Shown: positions 27,111 through 34,260 of the stretch, one piece after another
Numbering within the stretch: position 1 is the first letter of the stretch
Layout: every line of letters starts with the position of its first letter
Source of the DNA: an uncultured Clostridia bacterium
GTDB taxonomy: Bacteria > Bacillota > Clostridia > Saccharofermentanales > Saccharofermentanaceae
Reading direction: 5' to 3'
NCBI GenBank assembly: GCA_946187935.1
Contig: CAMHSJ010000004.1
Location: 47,537-111,536 of the forward strand
DNA: 64,000 nucleotides
The notes under the pieces: model-generated
What the model was told of the DNA's origin: nothing
Database searches by the model: none
Seen by the model: the letters and a program-made list of their open reading frames with translations, nothing else
Translations under genes and position numbers: made by a program

Positions 27111-28694
27111 ATGGCAATTTGGGATCAGCCGTTACAAAACAACGGGTTCGGACAGGTCAAGACCTTTTCGGCAGATTCTGCTAAATGTACTAACTGCGGA
27201 GCTAACCTTGTCTATCAGTCTTCGCGTGGCGCGTTAGTCTGCGGCCACTGCGGCAGTCTTTTCGATCCGGAGACTTTAGACAAGATTGGTTCATTCGGGT
27301 TCGCAAATCCCGAGAGGGAGTACGACGGCAAGCTCGAGATCAGCAAAGAGGATCTGTCACGTCATGAGATCGTCTGCAACTCATGCGGCGCACAGGTAGT
27401 TACTGACGTTAATACGGCATCGACCGTATGTGCTTTCTGCGGATCTCCCGCAATCGTAACGAGAAGGCTCACAAGAGAGTTCAGGCCGGATTACATCATT
27501 CCTTTCAAGTTCGATAAGGAAGAAGCCAAGCGTTACTTTGAAGAGCATACCAAGACAATAGATCATCTGCCGAAGAACTATAAGTCCAAGAAGACGTTTG
27601 AAAAGCTGACGGCTCTTTATGTTCCCACATGGATCATATCAACGGACTGCATGGTAAATGCCGCAGGACAGGGCAAGATGGGAAAGAGCGTTGACGAATG
27701 GTATGAGGAATACAACACGCCTGATGGCAGAAACTATTCGCAGCTTGCTTACGGCAGGGCACATTTCAGGCTCAAGGACGTTCCTTTCGATGGTGAGAAG
27801 CATATAGCAGACAGACTCATGGCTGCGGCAGAGCCTTTTGATTTTGATGCGCTCGTTCCGTTCAAGAGTGAATATCTGCAGGGCTATGTTGCCGAGAAGT
27901 ACGATGAGCTTCCCACGGACATGACAGACAAGATCTACAGACGTTTAGACAAGCTCGCTCTTGAAGTCTGCGACAAGATCACATTCGGCTATGATGCATT
28001 CAAGACGAATTCTGATATGAGCACGACCAGATACAGCAACCAGAATATCAAGTATGCTCTGCTGCCGGTATGGTTCATGAACATCCAGTATGACGGCATC
28101 AAGTACCAGTACATAGTCAACGGTCAGACGGGCAAGGTATCAGGTGAGTTCCCTTATGCAAAAGGTTGGGAAACGGTCGAGAATGTCGGCAGGAAAGCGA
28201 AGATGCAGACTGTCTCTCTTAATATAGGCCTCAGGAGGCTTATATACGCTATCCCGATCATTGGATATGGTATCTTAAGATTTCTTGGATCAAGGAACAA
28301 CAGGCTTACAGGCAAACTGATGATCTGGATCCTGCAGAATCCTATGGGGTCCCTGCTCCTTGCAGCTCTTATCGGCGTGTTCCTTTACGGATGCATGGAG
28401 ATATTCCCAAAGCTTCTGAGACAAAAAGAGAAGGAGACCATTGCAAGCCTCGGTGTTACCAGCTCACACAGCCTTGCTGCCCCTCCCGGAGCTGATAAGT
28501 ATTTCGATACATCAGCGAGAGTCTATGCGTATGAGACGAACGGAAAATTCCAGTCTCTTGAGTCAGGATGGTCTTATGGAGATAAGGAGATGTTCGACTT
28601 TAAGAGTGCTGCACCCAAACTTAAGGATGAGAGCCTCGGTGATGACGCTACAGACTTCCAGAAAGAAGGCGAGAACAGACATATGCTCTCATAA
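27111..28694 (+). CDS. Double zinc-ribbon membrane protein
   Basis: A 527-residue protein. Two N-terminal zinc ribbons are visible: CTNCGA with CGHCGS (about 24-47) and CNSCGA with CAFCGS (about 86-111). A large soluble domain follows, including PTWIISTD and LLPVWFMNIQY, then a hydrophobic region near 370-385 and a transmembrane helix near 410-430. This layout matches the TFIIB-type zinc-ribbon proteins common in Firmicutes, often linked to membrane remodelling or SPFH/TerD-type genes; no function is established. AGGAGGGG precedes the ATG. Confidence 0.7.
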   Translation: MAIWDQPLQNNGFGQVKTFSADSAKCTNCGANLVYQSSRGALVCGHCGSLFDPETLDKIGSFGFANPEREYDGKLEISKEDLSRHEIVCNSCGAQVVTDVNTASTVCAFCGSPAIVTRRLTREFRPDYIIPFKFDKEEAKRYFEEHTKTIDHLPKNYKSKKTFEKLTALYVPTWIISTDCMVNAAGQGKMGKSVDEWYEEYNTPDGRNYSQLAYGRAHFRLKDVPFDGEKHIADRLMAAAEPFDFDALVPFKSEYLQGYVAEKYDELPTDMTDKIYRRLDKLALEVCDKITFGYDAFKTNSDMSTTRYSNQNIKYALLPVWFMNIQYDGIKYQYIVNGQTGKVSGEFPYAKGWETVENVGRKAKMQTVSLNIGLRRLIYAIPIIGYGILRFLGSRNNRLTGKLMIWILQNPMGSLLLAALIGVFLYGCMEIFPKLLRQKEKETIASLGVTSSHSLAAPPGADKYFDTSARVYAYETNGKFQSLESGWSYGDKEMFDFKSAAPKLKDESLGDDATDFQKEGENRHMLS

Positions 28695-28758
28695 GTGTGA
28701 ACTTTTCCCAAGACCTGTGTGAGGATAATAACAAATAAATACACAGGAGGTCATTCTT

Positions 28759-28923
28759 ATGGGAATTGACTGGGAAGAGATCTTAGGTGATGAGAACAGT
28801 GAACACTTCGAGGATCTTTGGACGGGATCGGAACCGGACTCAGGCTGCTATAGTGATGATTATTATGATGATGACTATTACGATGACGGCTTTTTTGACG
28901 AAGGTGAAGACGACGTGATCTGA
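28759..28923 (+). CDS. 54-residue acidic protein with MGIDWE module
   Basis: A short protein starting MGIDWEEILGDENSEHFED and continuing as an Asp/Tyr-rich tail. A strong AGGAGG lies 8 bases before the ATG and a perfect terminator follows. Its first 19 residues closely match the N-terminus of the 331-residue protein at 29036, which also has an Asp/Tyr-rich stretch after the module. It is either a truncated paralogue or a free copy of a shared N-terminal module. The function is unknown. Confidence 0.65.
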   Translation: MGIDWEEILGDENSEHFEDLWTGSEPDSGCYSDDYYDDDYYDDGFFDEGEDDVI

Positions 28924-28943
28924 CAACTTAAGAAGACATGAGG

Positions 28944-28968
28944 ACGCCGGCAGCTGCCGGCGTTTTCT
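28944..28968 (+). terminator. Perfect palindromic terminator
   Basis: ACGCCGGCAGCTGCCGGCGT is a 20-bp perfect palindrome followed by TTTCTT, just after the 54-residue gene. Confidence 0.8.
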
Positions 28969-28979
28969 TATGCCTGCAC

Positions 28980-29007
28980 TTGCATGATCTCTCAGTCAGT
29001 TTAAAAT
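28980..29007 (+). promoter_or_regulatory. Promoter of the 331-residue MGIDWE protein
   Basis: TTGCAT, a 16-base spacer and TAAAAT, about 28 bases before the ATG. The paralogue at 28759 is therefore transcribed separately. Confidence 0.5.
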
Positions 29008-29035
29008 GTAGAAAGATTATTCTTGGAGGGATCAA

Positions 29036-30031
29036 ATGGGTATTGATTGGGAATGGATCTTCGGAGACGAGAACAGTGAGAATTTTGAAGACCACTTTTC
29101 TTCGGACTATTACGATGATCACTATGATTACGACAGCGATAATGAAGATTACTACGATGAAGAGGACGCGATCCCTAACGGAGTGGATCTTGGCAATATA
29201 GACCTCGATAAACCTCTTAAAGAACTGTCCGATATAGAGAAGAACTATCTGGCAACATCTCTGGGCGGTGTTTCCTATGCCATGACCCAATACATCATCG
29301 CCATGCTCAAGGGGACTAAGAACGCACACAAAAGGGATGAGTTCTCGGATACCTGGGAAGATGACGCACATGAAAAACATCCAATATACGGTCATCTCTT
29401 CCACGCCAACAGCGTATCAACATCAATAGACTTTATAAAGAAGGGTTTTATATACTCAAGACAATACGGCGAAAGCTTTAGGACCGGTCAGACAAGTCAG
29501 AGATCAGATAGTCTTGATCAGGTATTCGGAATCTATAACGACATCTTCTTTGACAACTCGGACATAGCCTATAGGCTTCATAAGTATAATGTATATGGCC
29601 CTGTGGTCTTTGTTTTTGATATAGATTCACTTAAGGATCAGGATGTAAGGATAACCAAGTGCAATCCCATCCGTCTTGATCCGGATAAGGATTCTTACAG
29701 GTCTCTCTTTTTCACCAGTACAGATGAGATAAGAGAGGCTGTCGTGAATGAGTCGGACAACATGGCATTCTTTAAAGATTTCGGACACCACGTTACCCTT
29801 TTTGATACTCCTGCGATGGACCTTGCCGGTAATCTCAAGGAGATCTATATAGAGAAGTGTTACGACGGCTCGGGTAAGGAGAACGATCTTAAGGATCTTA
29901 TAACAGCAGAACTCCAAAACAGCGGGATCACAGGTGTGAATGTAGTGATACGTCCCGACGCGCCTGTACCTGAAAGCGACAGACGGGGAATGGCAGCGCC
30001 TGTATCGGAACAATGGCGTTTTCCTGAATGA
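29036..30031 (+). CDS. MGIDWE-module protein, possible ADP-ribosyltransferase-like domain
   Basis: A 331-residue cytoplasmic protein. Residues 1-19 match the 54-residue neighbour, followed by an Asp/Tyr/Glu-rich stretch to about residue 45. The middle part has HLFHANSVSTSIDFIKKGFIYSR (about 120-142; key features are the His, the following Asn/Ser and the I--GFI pattern), then QRSDS, and GIYNDIFFD leading to YGPVVFVFDID. That order recalls DarT-like and other ART-superfamily proteins, where a His on the first strand precedes a helix and a GxI/L motif. The match is by eye and weak. GGAGG precedes the ATG. Confidence 0.55.
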   Translation: MGIDWEWIFGDENSENFEDHFSSDYYDDHYDYDSDNEDYYDEEDAIPNGVDLGNIDLDKPLKELSDIEKNYLATSLGGVSYAMTQYIIAMLKGTKNAHKRDEFSDTWEDDAHEKHPIYGHLFHANSVSTSIDFIKKGFIYSRQYGESFRTGQTSQRSDSLDQVFGIYNDIFFDNSDIAYRLHKYNVYGPVVFVFDIDSLKDQDVRITKCNPIRLDPDKDSYRSLFFTSTDEIREAVVNESDNMAFFKDFGHHVTLFDTPAMDLAGNLKEIYIEKCYDGSGKENDLKDLITAELQNSGITGVNVVIRPDAPVPESDRRGMAAPVSEQWRFPE

Positions 30032-30035
30032 TGTG

Positions 30036-30064
30036 TTGTATTTAAGATGACTTTACATTAATAT
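30036..30064 (+). promoter_or_regulatory. Promoter of the DUF4337-like gene
   Basis: TTGTAT, a 17-base spacer and TAATAT, about 35 bases before the ATG at 30099. Confidence 0.55.
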
Positions 30065-30098
30065 TTACGGGATCGTTAATTCGAAAGGAGATCTATAT

Positions 30099-30854
30099 AT
30101 GGCTGAGGAACAGAAGACAGCAGTTGCCGAAGAGGCAGCAAAAACTGAAACAGCAGTCAAGGAAGAAAGCAAGAAGAGCGGTATGAGCGAAGCAAAGCTC
30201 GAGGTCATTATCGCCATCCTTCTCGGCGTTACTGCAATACTTACTGCATGGGCAGGCTGGATCGGTTCGCTTCATGGCGGCAACCAGGCTACAAACTACA
30301 CATCAAGCAACAATCTCTCTGCTATGGGCAACTCGATGTACAACGAGGCTGCACAGTATTATATGCAGGACATGCTTACATGGAATGCTATCTACGGCTA
30401 TTATTTCGATGCGGAGATCGCAGAGATGTATGGCAATGACGAAGAGGCTGAGATGATCTACGCCAAGATCGAGAAACTCATGAACGACAATTGTTCAGAT
30501 GAGTTCTATGAAGCTATCGAGTGGGCATTGGATCAGGAAGAGGATGTTTCACCCTTCGATAAGGAAGGTTATGTAGAGTCCTACTTTACGGAGGCAAATG
30601 CAGTCCTTGATGAGGCAAATGCGCTTCTCGAACAGGGTAAGACAGATAATGCCAACGGTGACGCTTACGGTCTCGTTACTGTCATTTATTCACTCGTACT
30701 GTTCCTTTTGGGTATCGTTGGTATCTTCAAGAAGATCCCCAACCGTATCCTTATCACGATATTTGCATGCATACTTCTTGTTGCAGCATTTATCTTCATG
30801 CTCACGATCCCTATGCCTACGGGATTTAACCTTTTGAGCTATTTCTCTCACTGA
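30099..30854 (+). CDS. DUF4337-like membrane protein
   Basis: A 251-residue protein. An Ala/Glu/Lys-rich cytoplasmic N-terminus (about 1-28) is followed by a membrane helix (about 31-52) ending in AWAGWIG, a helical acidic middle region, and two closely spaced C-terminal helices (about 190-245). This arrangement resembles DUF4337 membrane proteins, which have no known function. AAAGGAG precedes the ATG. It is the last intact host gene before the prophage. Confidence 0.6.
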   Translation: MAEEQKTAVAEEAAKTETAVKEESKKSGMSEAKLEVIIAILLGVTAILTAWAGWIGSLHGGNQATNYTSSNNLSAMGNSMYNEAAQYYMQDMLTWNAIYGYYFDAEIAEMYGNDEEAEMIYAKIEKLMNDNCSDEFYEAIEWALDQEEDVSPFDKEGYVESYFTEANAVLDEANALLEQGKTDNANGDAYGLVTVIYSLVLFLLGIVGIFKKIPNRILITIFACILLVAAFIFMLTIPMPTGFNLLSYFSH

Positions 30855-30888
30855 TAAAGCTTATCAGGTTTAAGTAAGTAGTTAGAAG

Positions 30889-30919
30889 ACCCCGCAGCAG
30901 CGCTGCGGGGTTTGTCTTT
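30889..30919 (+). terminator. Intrinsic terminator after the DUF4337-like gene
   Basis: CCCCGCAGC pairs perfectly with GCTGCGGGG across a 3-base loop, followed by TTTGTCTTTCTTT. Confidence 0.85.
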
Positions 30920-30929
30920 CTTTGCTGCA

Positions 30930-30961
30930 AAAGAAAAAGCCTGACACATAAGCGTCAGGCT
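30930..30961 (-). terminator. Terminator of the host tRNA gene (minus strand)
   Basis: AGCCTGAC (30938-30945) pairs with GTCAGGCT (30954-30961). On the minus strand the stem is followed by TTTTTCTTTT. It lies 5 bases beyond the CCA end of the tRNA fragment, as expected for the original tRNA gene. Confidence 0.75.
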
Positions 30962-30966
30962 ATATC

Positions 30967-31014
30967 TGGTGGATGCTACAGGACTCGAACCTGTGAACAG
31001 TGTCTCGCAAACCC
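30967..31014 (-). tRNA. tRNA 3' fragment at the prophage attachment site (attL)
   Basis: Read on the minus strand, the sequence has a T-arm with ACAGG/CCTGT around the loop TTCGAGT (30978-30994), an acceptor strand AGCATCC, discriminator A and encoded CCA (30967-30977). The matching 5' acceptor strand (GGATGCT), D-arm and anticodon arm are absent upstream, so this is only the 3' part of a tRNA. Such a half-tRNA next to an integrase is the normal left junction when a phage recombines into a tRNA 3' end; the intact tRNA should be at the right junction. The tRNA identity cannot be told, and the exact att core needs the other end. Confidence 0.7.
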
Positions 31015-31048
31015 TTATTTTACAGTGGTTACAGACATCGTAACTTTT

Positions 31049-31072
31049 TTGGAAGTAAATTTGGAAGTAAAT
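31049..31072. repeat. Two tandem 12-bp repeats between attL and int
   Basis: TTGGAAGTAAAT occurs twice in perfect tandem, ending one base before the integrase stop codon. The position between the core att site and int suits arm-type integrase binding sites; this is inferred. Confidence 0.5.
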
Positions 31073-32230
31073 CTATTCCACTTTTTCTTCTTTGAATGCT
31101 GATTTGTAAATCGGGGTTACAGCTAGACGCTGTGCCGCTTCGTGCGCTTCCTCGGTCACATGGTGGACGCCATATAGGTTATGACTGTCTGTTCTCTGGC
31201 TGTGACCAAATATGGATTTGATGATCCTGTCGGGAAGGTAGCTCTCCGTGTGAGTGAAGAATGTGTGGCGCAGGGAATAGGGAGTAGTTGCTTCCGGAAG
31301 TCCTTTACGCTTAACGATACGTTTCCAGCATTTACGGACAGCAGCCTGGTTCGGCAAATCTCCTAACGGATTGCAGAATATCCATTCGGATTCCAGATAG
31401 GCTGTGTCTTCGAGCTGTTCGTTAAGAATTGCTCTAACCTCCGAGGTCAGCTCGATCGTTCGTCTTGCATTCTTGTTCTTCCCCGGTGTGATGATGCCAC
31501 GGGCGTTCAGGGAACGGTTGACTGTTATGATTCCCGTTACAGGATCATAATCTGATCTTTGAAGTCCGAGTACCTCTCCGGGTCTCCATCCTGTAAGCAC
31601 TTCGAACATGAGGGCCCGTTCATACCATAATCCGATCGGGTCCGTGAACAGCTTCTCGATATCTGATAACTGAAGGATCTCTTTACCGATCGTGGGAGCA
31701 TCTGAAGGAAGATAGAGATCCGTCGGCATCTCGTTCAGGTAATGCCTCGGGTATGCCCACTTACAAAATGAAATGATCGCGCCTTTTATATTGGACAGAT
31801 ACTTTCTGGACAGGTTCTGGGTCTTACAGTATGCGGTTCCGTCTTTACGGTAACGAGCTACGGGCTTGGCATTATTGATCACTCCCTGCCAATCCTGGAA
31901 AGACAGGGTACTGCATTTTCTGTCTCCCAGAGCTGGGATTAGAAAAGAACGGAACATGCTGCTGAGATTAATGATCTGCTCGTTGTTTCCATGCCGTATC
32001 TGGTAATCTTCGAGGTAATCATTGATAGCTGTTGACAGACTCTTAGAACTGTTATCGCTTTTGCCGTTCTCCAGCCATTCCAGGCATCGTTCCCGGCATT
32101 CTTTCTTGCCGGGAAGCTTGGGAGTTCTAGAGGCGAATTGCTTGCGCTTGCCGTCAATCATGATGGAGAGGATCCATTTGTTGTGTTTGGGATCCCACTT
32201 GGGTTGTGGGATATCGTAATGCTGATACAT
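31073..32230 (-). CDS. int: Tyrosine-type site-specific integrase
   Basis: A 385-residue phage integrase. An N-terminal AP2-like arm-binding region (MYQHYDIPQPKWD) is followed by a SAM-like core-binding domain (about 90-180) and the catalytic domain. The catalytic residues are visible: Arg in TGWRPGEVLGL, Lys in GKNKNARR, His-x-x-Arg in PYSLRHTFFTH, a His in FGHSQ, and the Tyr nucleophile in NLYGVHH. The start is the ATG at 32230 because AAGGAGG lies 6 bases upstream; the frame stays open further but without a ribosome site. The gene points towards the tRNA attachment site, as is usual. Confidence 0.93.
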   Translation of the reverse strand: MYQHYDIPQPKWDPKHNKWILSIMIDGKRKQFASRTPKLPGKKECRERCLEWLENGKSDNSSKSLSTAINDYLEDYQIRHGNNEQIINLSSMFRSFLIPALGDRKCSTLSFQDWQGVINNAKPVARYRKDGTAYCKTQNLSRKYLSNIKGAIISFCKWAYPRHYLNEMPTDLYLPSDAPTIGKEILQLSDIEKLFTDPIGLWYERALMFEVLTGWRPGEVLGLQRSDYDPVTGIITVNRSLNARGIITPGKNKNARRTIELTSEVRAILNEQLEDTAYLESEWIFCNPLGDLPNQAAVRKCWKRIVKRKGLPEATTPYSLRHTFFTHTESYLPDRIIKSIFGHSQRTDSHNLYGVHHVTEEAHEAAQRLAVTPIYKSAFKEEKVE

Positions 32231-32271
32231 ATCGTACCTCCTTAAAATAAAAAATATATTTATAAGGAATG

Positions 32272-32372
32272 TGGTACAATGAACGTGGAATTGCCAGTAC
32301 GTTCGTTCACTGTACACACGATTCCTTTCTTGCCTTCTCCGATGGTGGTGCATCGGGGAAGGTTTTTATTTT
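32272..32372 (+). ncRNA. Candidate phage small RNA antisense to the int leader region
   Basis: An extended -10 (TG-G-TACAAT, 32272-32280) points right, with no strong -35. About 50 bases downstream is an intrinsic terminator: a stem of 12 pairs with one mismatch (32333-32344 with 32351-32362, loop GTGGTG) followed by TTTTTATTTT. The predicted RNA, about 32287-32372, has an additional inner pairing (GGAAT with ATTCC and AGTAC with GTACA). The T-run exists only on the plus strand, so the terminator is not for the leftward genes. No coding frame fits. It would be antisense to any transcript running from the NYN gene into int. Confidence 0.4.
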
Positions 32373-33052
32373 GTACTTTTCGAAGGATCGGGCCAAACAC
32401 TCATTAATCCATCAATGTGTTCAAATAAATTGTCGTTTATTTTAGTCCACATCGGATCCAATATGAAATCAATGCCTTCTCTTCGAGCCGTTTTTGCTGC
32501 AGGAACAAAATCGCTATCGCCTGCAATCAATATTATTCGATCAACCTGCTTCTTATATGCTAGAGAAGCAATATCGATACCAATCTTCATATCAACGCCC
32601 TTCTGCTTGATATTTAATTCAAAATCGTTCACTTTAATATCTTCAAGTTTGATCTTCCCCAAAAACAAGTTTTTTGTTACTGAAGGTTTAAGATTGTAAT
32701 TAGAATAAGTAGATAATTCTCCCAACCTTAATGCAACTTTTCGAGTTTTCCTAAGTTCATTAAACATTGATTCCGTCCAGTCAAATGAATCAGATTTACC
32801 AAGATCTACATTTTGTTTGCTTAGAGGATGAAAGACATAACGCTTATTCAATGGCATACAATCATAATAGAAAATGCGATAAAGTGTTTGTTTATCTTCA
32901 TTTTTGCTACCATCGTAATTCTTGCCGTTTATATGCGACATGCAATATTGAAATAATTCTTTTGCGCGGTTTTGTCCTGAAAGCTCACCCTTTAATACTT
33001 TGGCTCTCTTCCTGTAAAAACCACCATCTACTAAAATAGCTGTCCTAATCAT
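32366..33052 (-). CDS. NYN-domain (LabA/DUF88-like) protein
   Basis: A 228-residue protein of the PIN-like NYN nuclease superfamily. The first acidic motif is ILVDGGFYR near residue 7; K-x-x-D-x-x-IG in GVDMKIGIDIASLAY lies near 155; and the signature IAGDSDFVPAAK near 178 carries the metal-binding Asp pair. NYN proteins are usually RNases or RNA-binding proteins. GGAGG lies 5 bases before the chosen ATG. It sits in the leftward lysogeny arm between the repressor and the integrase, where phages often carry genes expressed in the lysogen. A role in defence or exclusion is possible but unproven. Confidence 0.8.
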   Translation of the reverse strand: MIRTAILVDGGFYRKRAKVLKGELSGQNRAKELFQYCMSHINGKNYDGSKNEDKQTLYRIFYYDCMPLNKRYVFHPLSKQNVDLGKSDSFDWTESMFNELRKTRKVALRLGELSTYSNYNLKPSVTKNLFLGKIKLEDIKVNDFELNIKQKGVDMKIGIDIASLAYKKQVDRIILIAGDSDFVPAAKTARREGIDFILDPMWTKINDNLFEHIDGLMSVWPDPSKSTK

Positions 33053-33160
33053 ATCGACCTCCACAAATAGTAATGCCCAGGAATTCTGCTCTCCCTCTGA
33101 TAGTTAGGGCGCTTACTGTCCTGGGCGGTTAAACTTGTTAACAAAAGCCGAAACTTTTGT
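33053..33160 (-). promoter_or_regulatory. Structured 5' leader of the NYN gene
   Basis: The predicted leader of about 108 nt contains an 8-bp inverted repeat (33075-33082 with 33119-33126, CCTGGGC-type arms) enclosing a 36-base region that can pair further (CGCCCT with AGGG). An AAAAG/CTTTT hairpin lies nearer the 5' end. The stem closes about 20 bases before the start codon, outside the Shine-Dalgarno. It could be a regulatory leader or a protein-binding site. Confidence 0.4.
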
Positions 33161-33166
33161 ATGTAT

Positions 33167-33195
33167 ATTCTATAATCACCCGAGGATCCCGTCAA
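33167..33195 (-). promoter_or_regulatory. Promoter of the NYN gene
   Basis: On the minus strand, TTGACG (33190-33195), a 17-base spacer and TAGAAT (33167-33172). It could also feed the integrase gene. Confidence 0.55.
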
Positions 33196-33223
33196 GCAAC
33201 CATTCAGAAATGCCACATTTTAT

Positions 33224-33871
33224 TCATAACTTCCCCCTGAGTTCGACCACCTTTCCGATGATGGTTAGGGGCGTGTTCTTGACGTCCTCCATAGTGAATA
33301 TGATCGGGTCATATTTGTTGTTAAGAGGCATCAGAACGATCTGATCGGGGTATTTGATCAGGCGCTTGCATGTGGCGGAGTCTCCGTTCACGCAGGCGAT
33401 TACAATGTCTCCTGTGTCGGCATCTTCCTGCTTACGCACAATTACTACATCTCCTTCACAAATCCTAGGTTCCATTGAGTCTCCCTTTATACGCAGACCG
33501 AAAAACTGTCCCTGCTCGGCAAGCTCTGCAGGAATCTCCTCATAGTCGATGATATCTTCTACGGCTTCGATAGGAATGCCGGCAGCAACATCGCCAAGGA
33601 CGGGGATGCGGATGGCTTGGGTGTGCTTTGGGGTTTCAGATGCCTCTAATAGGATAGTTGGAGATTTTTTCTCAGGATTTCCCATCAAATCACCGGGGGA
33701 GATATGTAAAGCTTTTGCGAACTCATCGATTTTTGATATCGGTAAATCTACTGTTCCCTTTTCAATCTTGGCTATCATGCTTTTGTCTGAATAGCCGGTT
33801 TTGAGAGCAAGTTCAGTTTGAGTCATTTTCAACTCATTGCGTCTATTCCGTATATTTTCATATAGTTGCAT
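33224..33871 (-). CDS. Phage repressor, HTH plus S24 peptidase (CI/LexA-like)
   Basis: A 215-residue repressor. The N-terminal XRE-type helix-turn-helix (about 12-65) includes MTQTELALKTGYSDKSMIAKIE. A hinge carries the self-cleavage Ala-Gly (in DVAAGIP near residue 98). The C-terminal S24 domain has the catalytic Ser in GDSMEP near 137 and the Lys in ATCKRL near 174. It should keep the prophage silent and be inactivated after DNA damage through RecA. AAGGAG supports the second ATG (MQLYENIRN); the first ATG, two codons earlier, touches the Shine-Dalgarno. Confidence 0.92.
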   Translation of the reverse strand: MQLYENIRNRRNELKMTQTELALKTGYSDKSMIAKIEKGTVDLPISKIDEFAKALHISPGDLMGNPEKKSPTILLEASETPKHTQAIRIPVLGDVAAGIPIEAVEDIIDYEEIPAELAEQGQFFGLRIKGDSMEPRICEGDVVIVRKQEDADTGDIVIACVNGDSATCKRLIKYPDQIVLMPLNNKYDPIIFTMEDVKNTPLTIIGKVVELRGKL

Positions 33872-33901
33872 ACTCATCTCCTTGGATTAATAAGTATCAA
33901 C

Positions 33902-33930
33902 ATAGTAGCATCGAATTGAATAAAATTCAA
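33902..33930 (-). promoter_or_regulatory. Repressor promoter (leftward)
   Basis: On the minus strand, TTGAAT (33925-33930), a 17-base spacer and TACTAT (33902-33907). The -35 lies within operator copy 1, so the repressor may control its own gene. Confidence 0.6.
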
Positions 33931-34001
33931 CAAATTTGTGAAAATTAGTTGACATAAATTCAACTGAATGATAACATCATCGTAGTTGAACAAAATTCAA
34001 C
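33915..34001. promoter_or_regulatory. Operator region with three 17-bp palindromes
   Basis: Three copies of a palindrome with consensus GTTGAA-NAAAA-TTCAAC: copy 1 at 33915-33931, copy 2 at 33948-33964 (GTTGACATAAATTCAAC) and copy 3 at 33985-34001. They lie 33 and 37 bp apart, roughly three helical turns. Copy 1 covers the repressor -35, copy 2 the rightward -35 and copy 3 the rightward start. This is the classic layout of a CI/Cro switch. Confidence 0.8.
33950..33978 (+). promoter_or_regulatory. Early lytic promoter (rightward)
   Basis: A perfect TTGACA (33950-33955), a 17-base spacer and TAACAT (33973-33978). Operator copy 2 overlaps the -35 and copy 3 overlaps the expected start near 33985. 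Confidence 0.7.
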
Positions 34002-34024
34002 AATCTGATGAGAGGAGAAATAGA

Positions 34025-34240
34025 ATGGTTAACCTGACGTTATTGAGAAATACAATTAATGACAGTGGAGTCACAATTGTAAGTATCGCAGAAAAGATAG
34101 GAATCTCGCGTGAAGGCCTCTATAAAAAGTTATCTGGAGAAGCTGAATTCAAAGCTTCTGAGATTGAGAAGATAACTTCAGCAATGAGACTTTCGAAAGA
34201 AGAGCGAGATTCTATTTTTTTTGCTCAAGAGGTTGAATAA
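34025..34240 (+). CDS. Cro-like HTH protein
   Basis: A 71-residue protein with one helix-turn-helix near residues 16-40 (SIAEKIGISREGLYKKLSG), followed by a short helical tail. It is the first gene of the rightward early operon, divergent from the S24 repressor. GAGGAG lies about 7 bases before the ATG; an earlier in-frame ATG at 33986 lies inside operator copy 3 and is rejected. It probably binds the same 17-bp operators as the repressor. Confidence 0.75.
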   Translation: MVNLTLLRNTINDSGVTIVSIAEKIGISREGLYKKLSGEAEFKASEIEKITSAMRLSKEERDSIFFAQEVE

Positions 34241-34248
34241 AATTCAAC
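34232..34248. promoter_or_regulatory. Fourth operator copy at the end of the Cro-like gene
   Basis: GTTGAATAAAATTCAAC, identical in both half-sites to the switch operators, spans the stop codon of the Cro-like gene and lies just before the next ribosome binding site. No promoter is evident here, so it could act as a distal operator for looping or as a roadblock. Confidence 0.7.
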
Positions 34249-34260
34249 AGGAGGCGCACA

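Noticed and set aside
33986..34024. An earlier ATG for the Cro-like protein
   Set aside because: It lies in operator copy 3, has no ribosome site, and would be at or before the expected transcription start.
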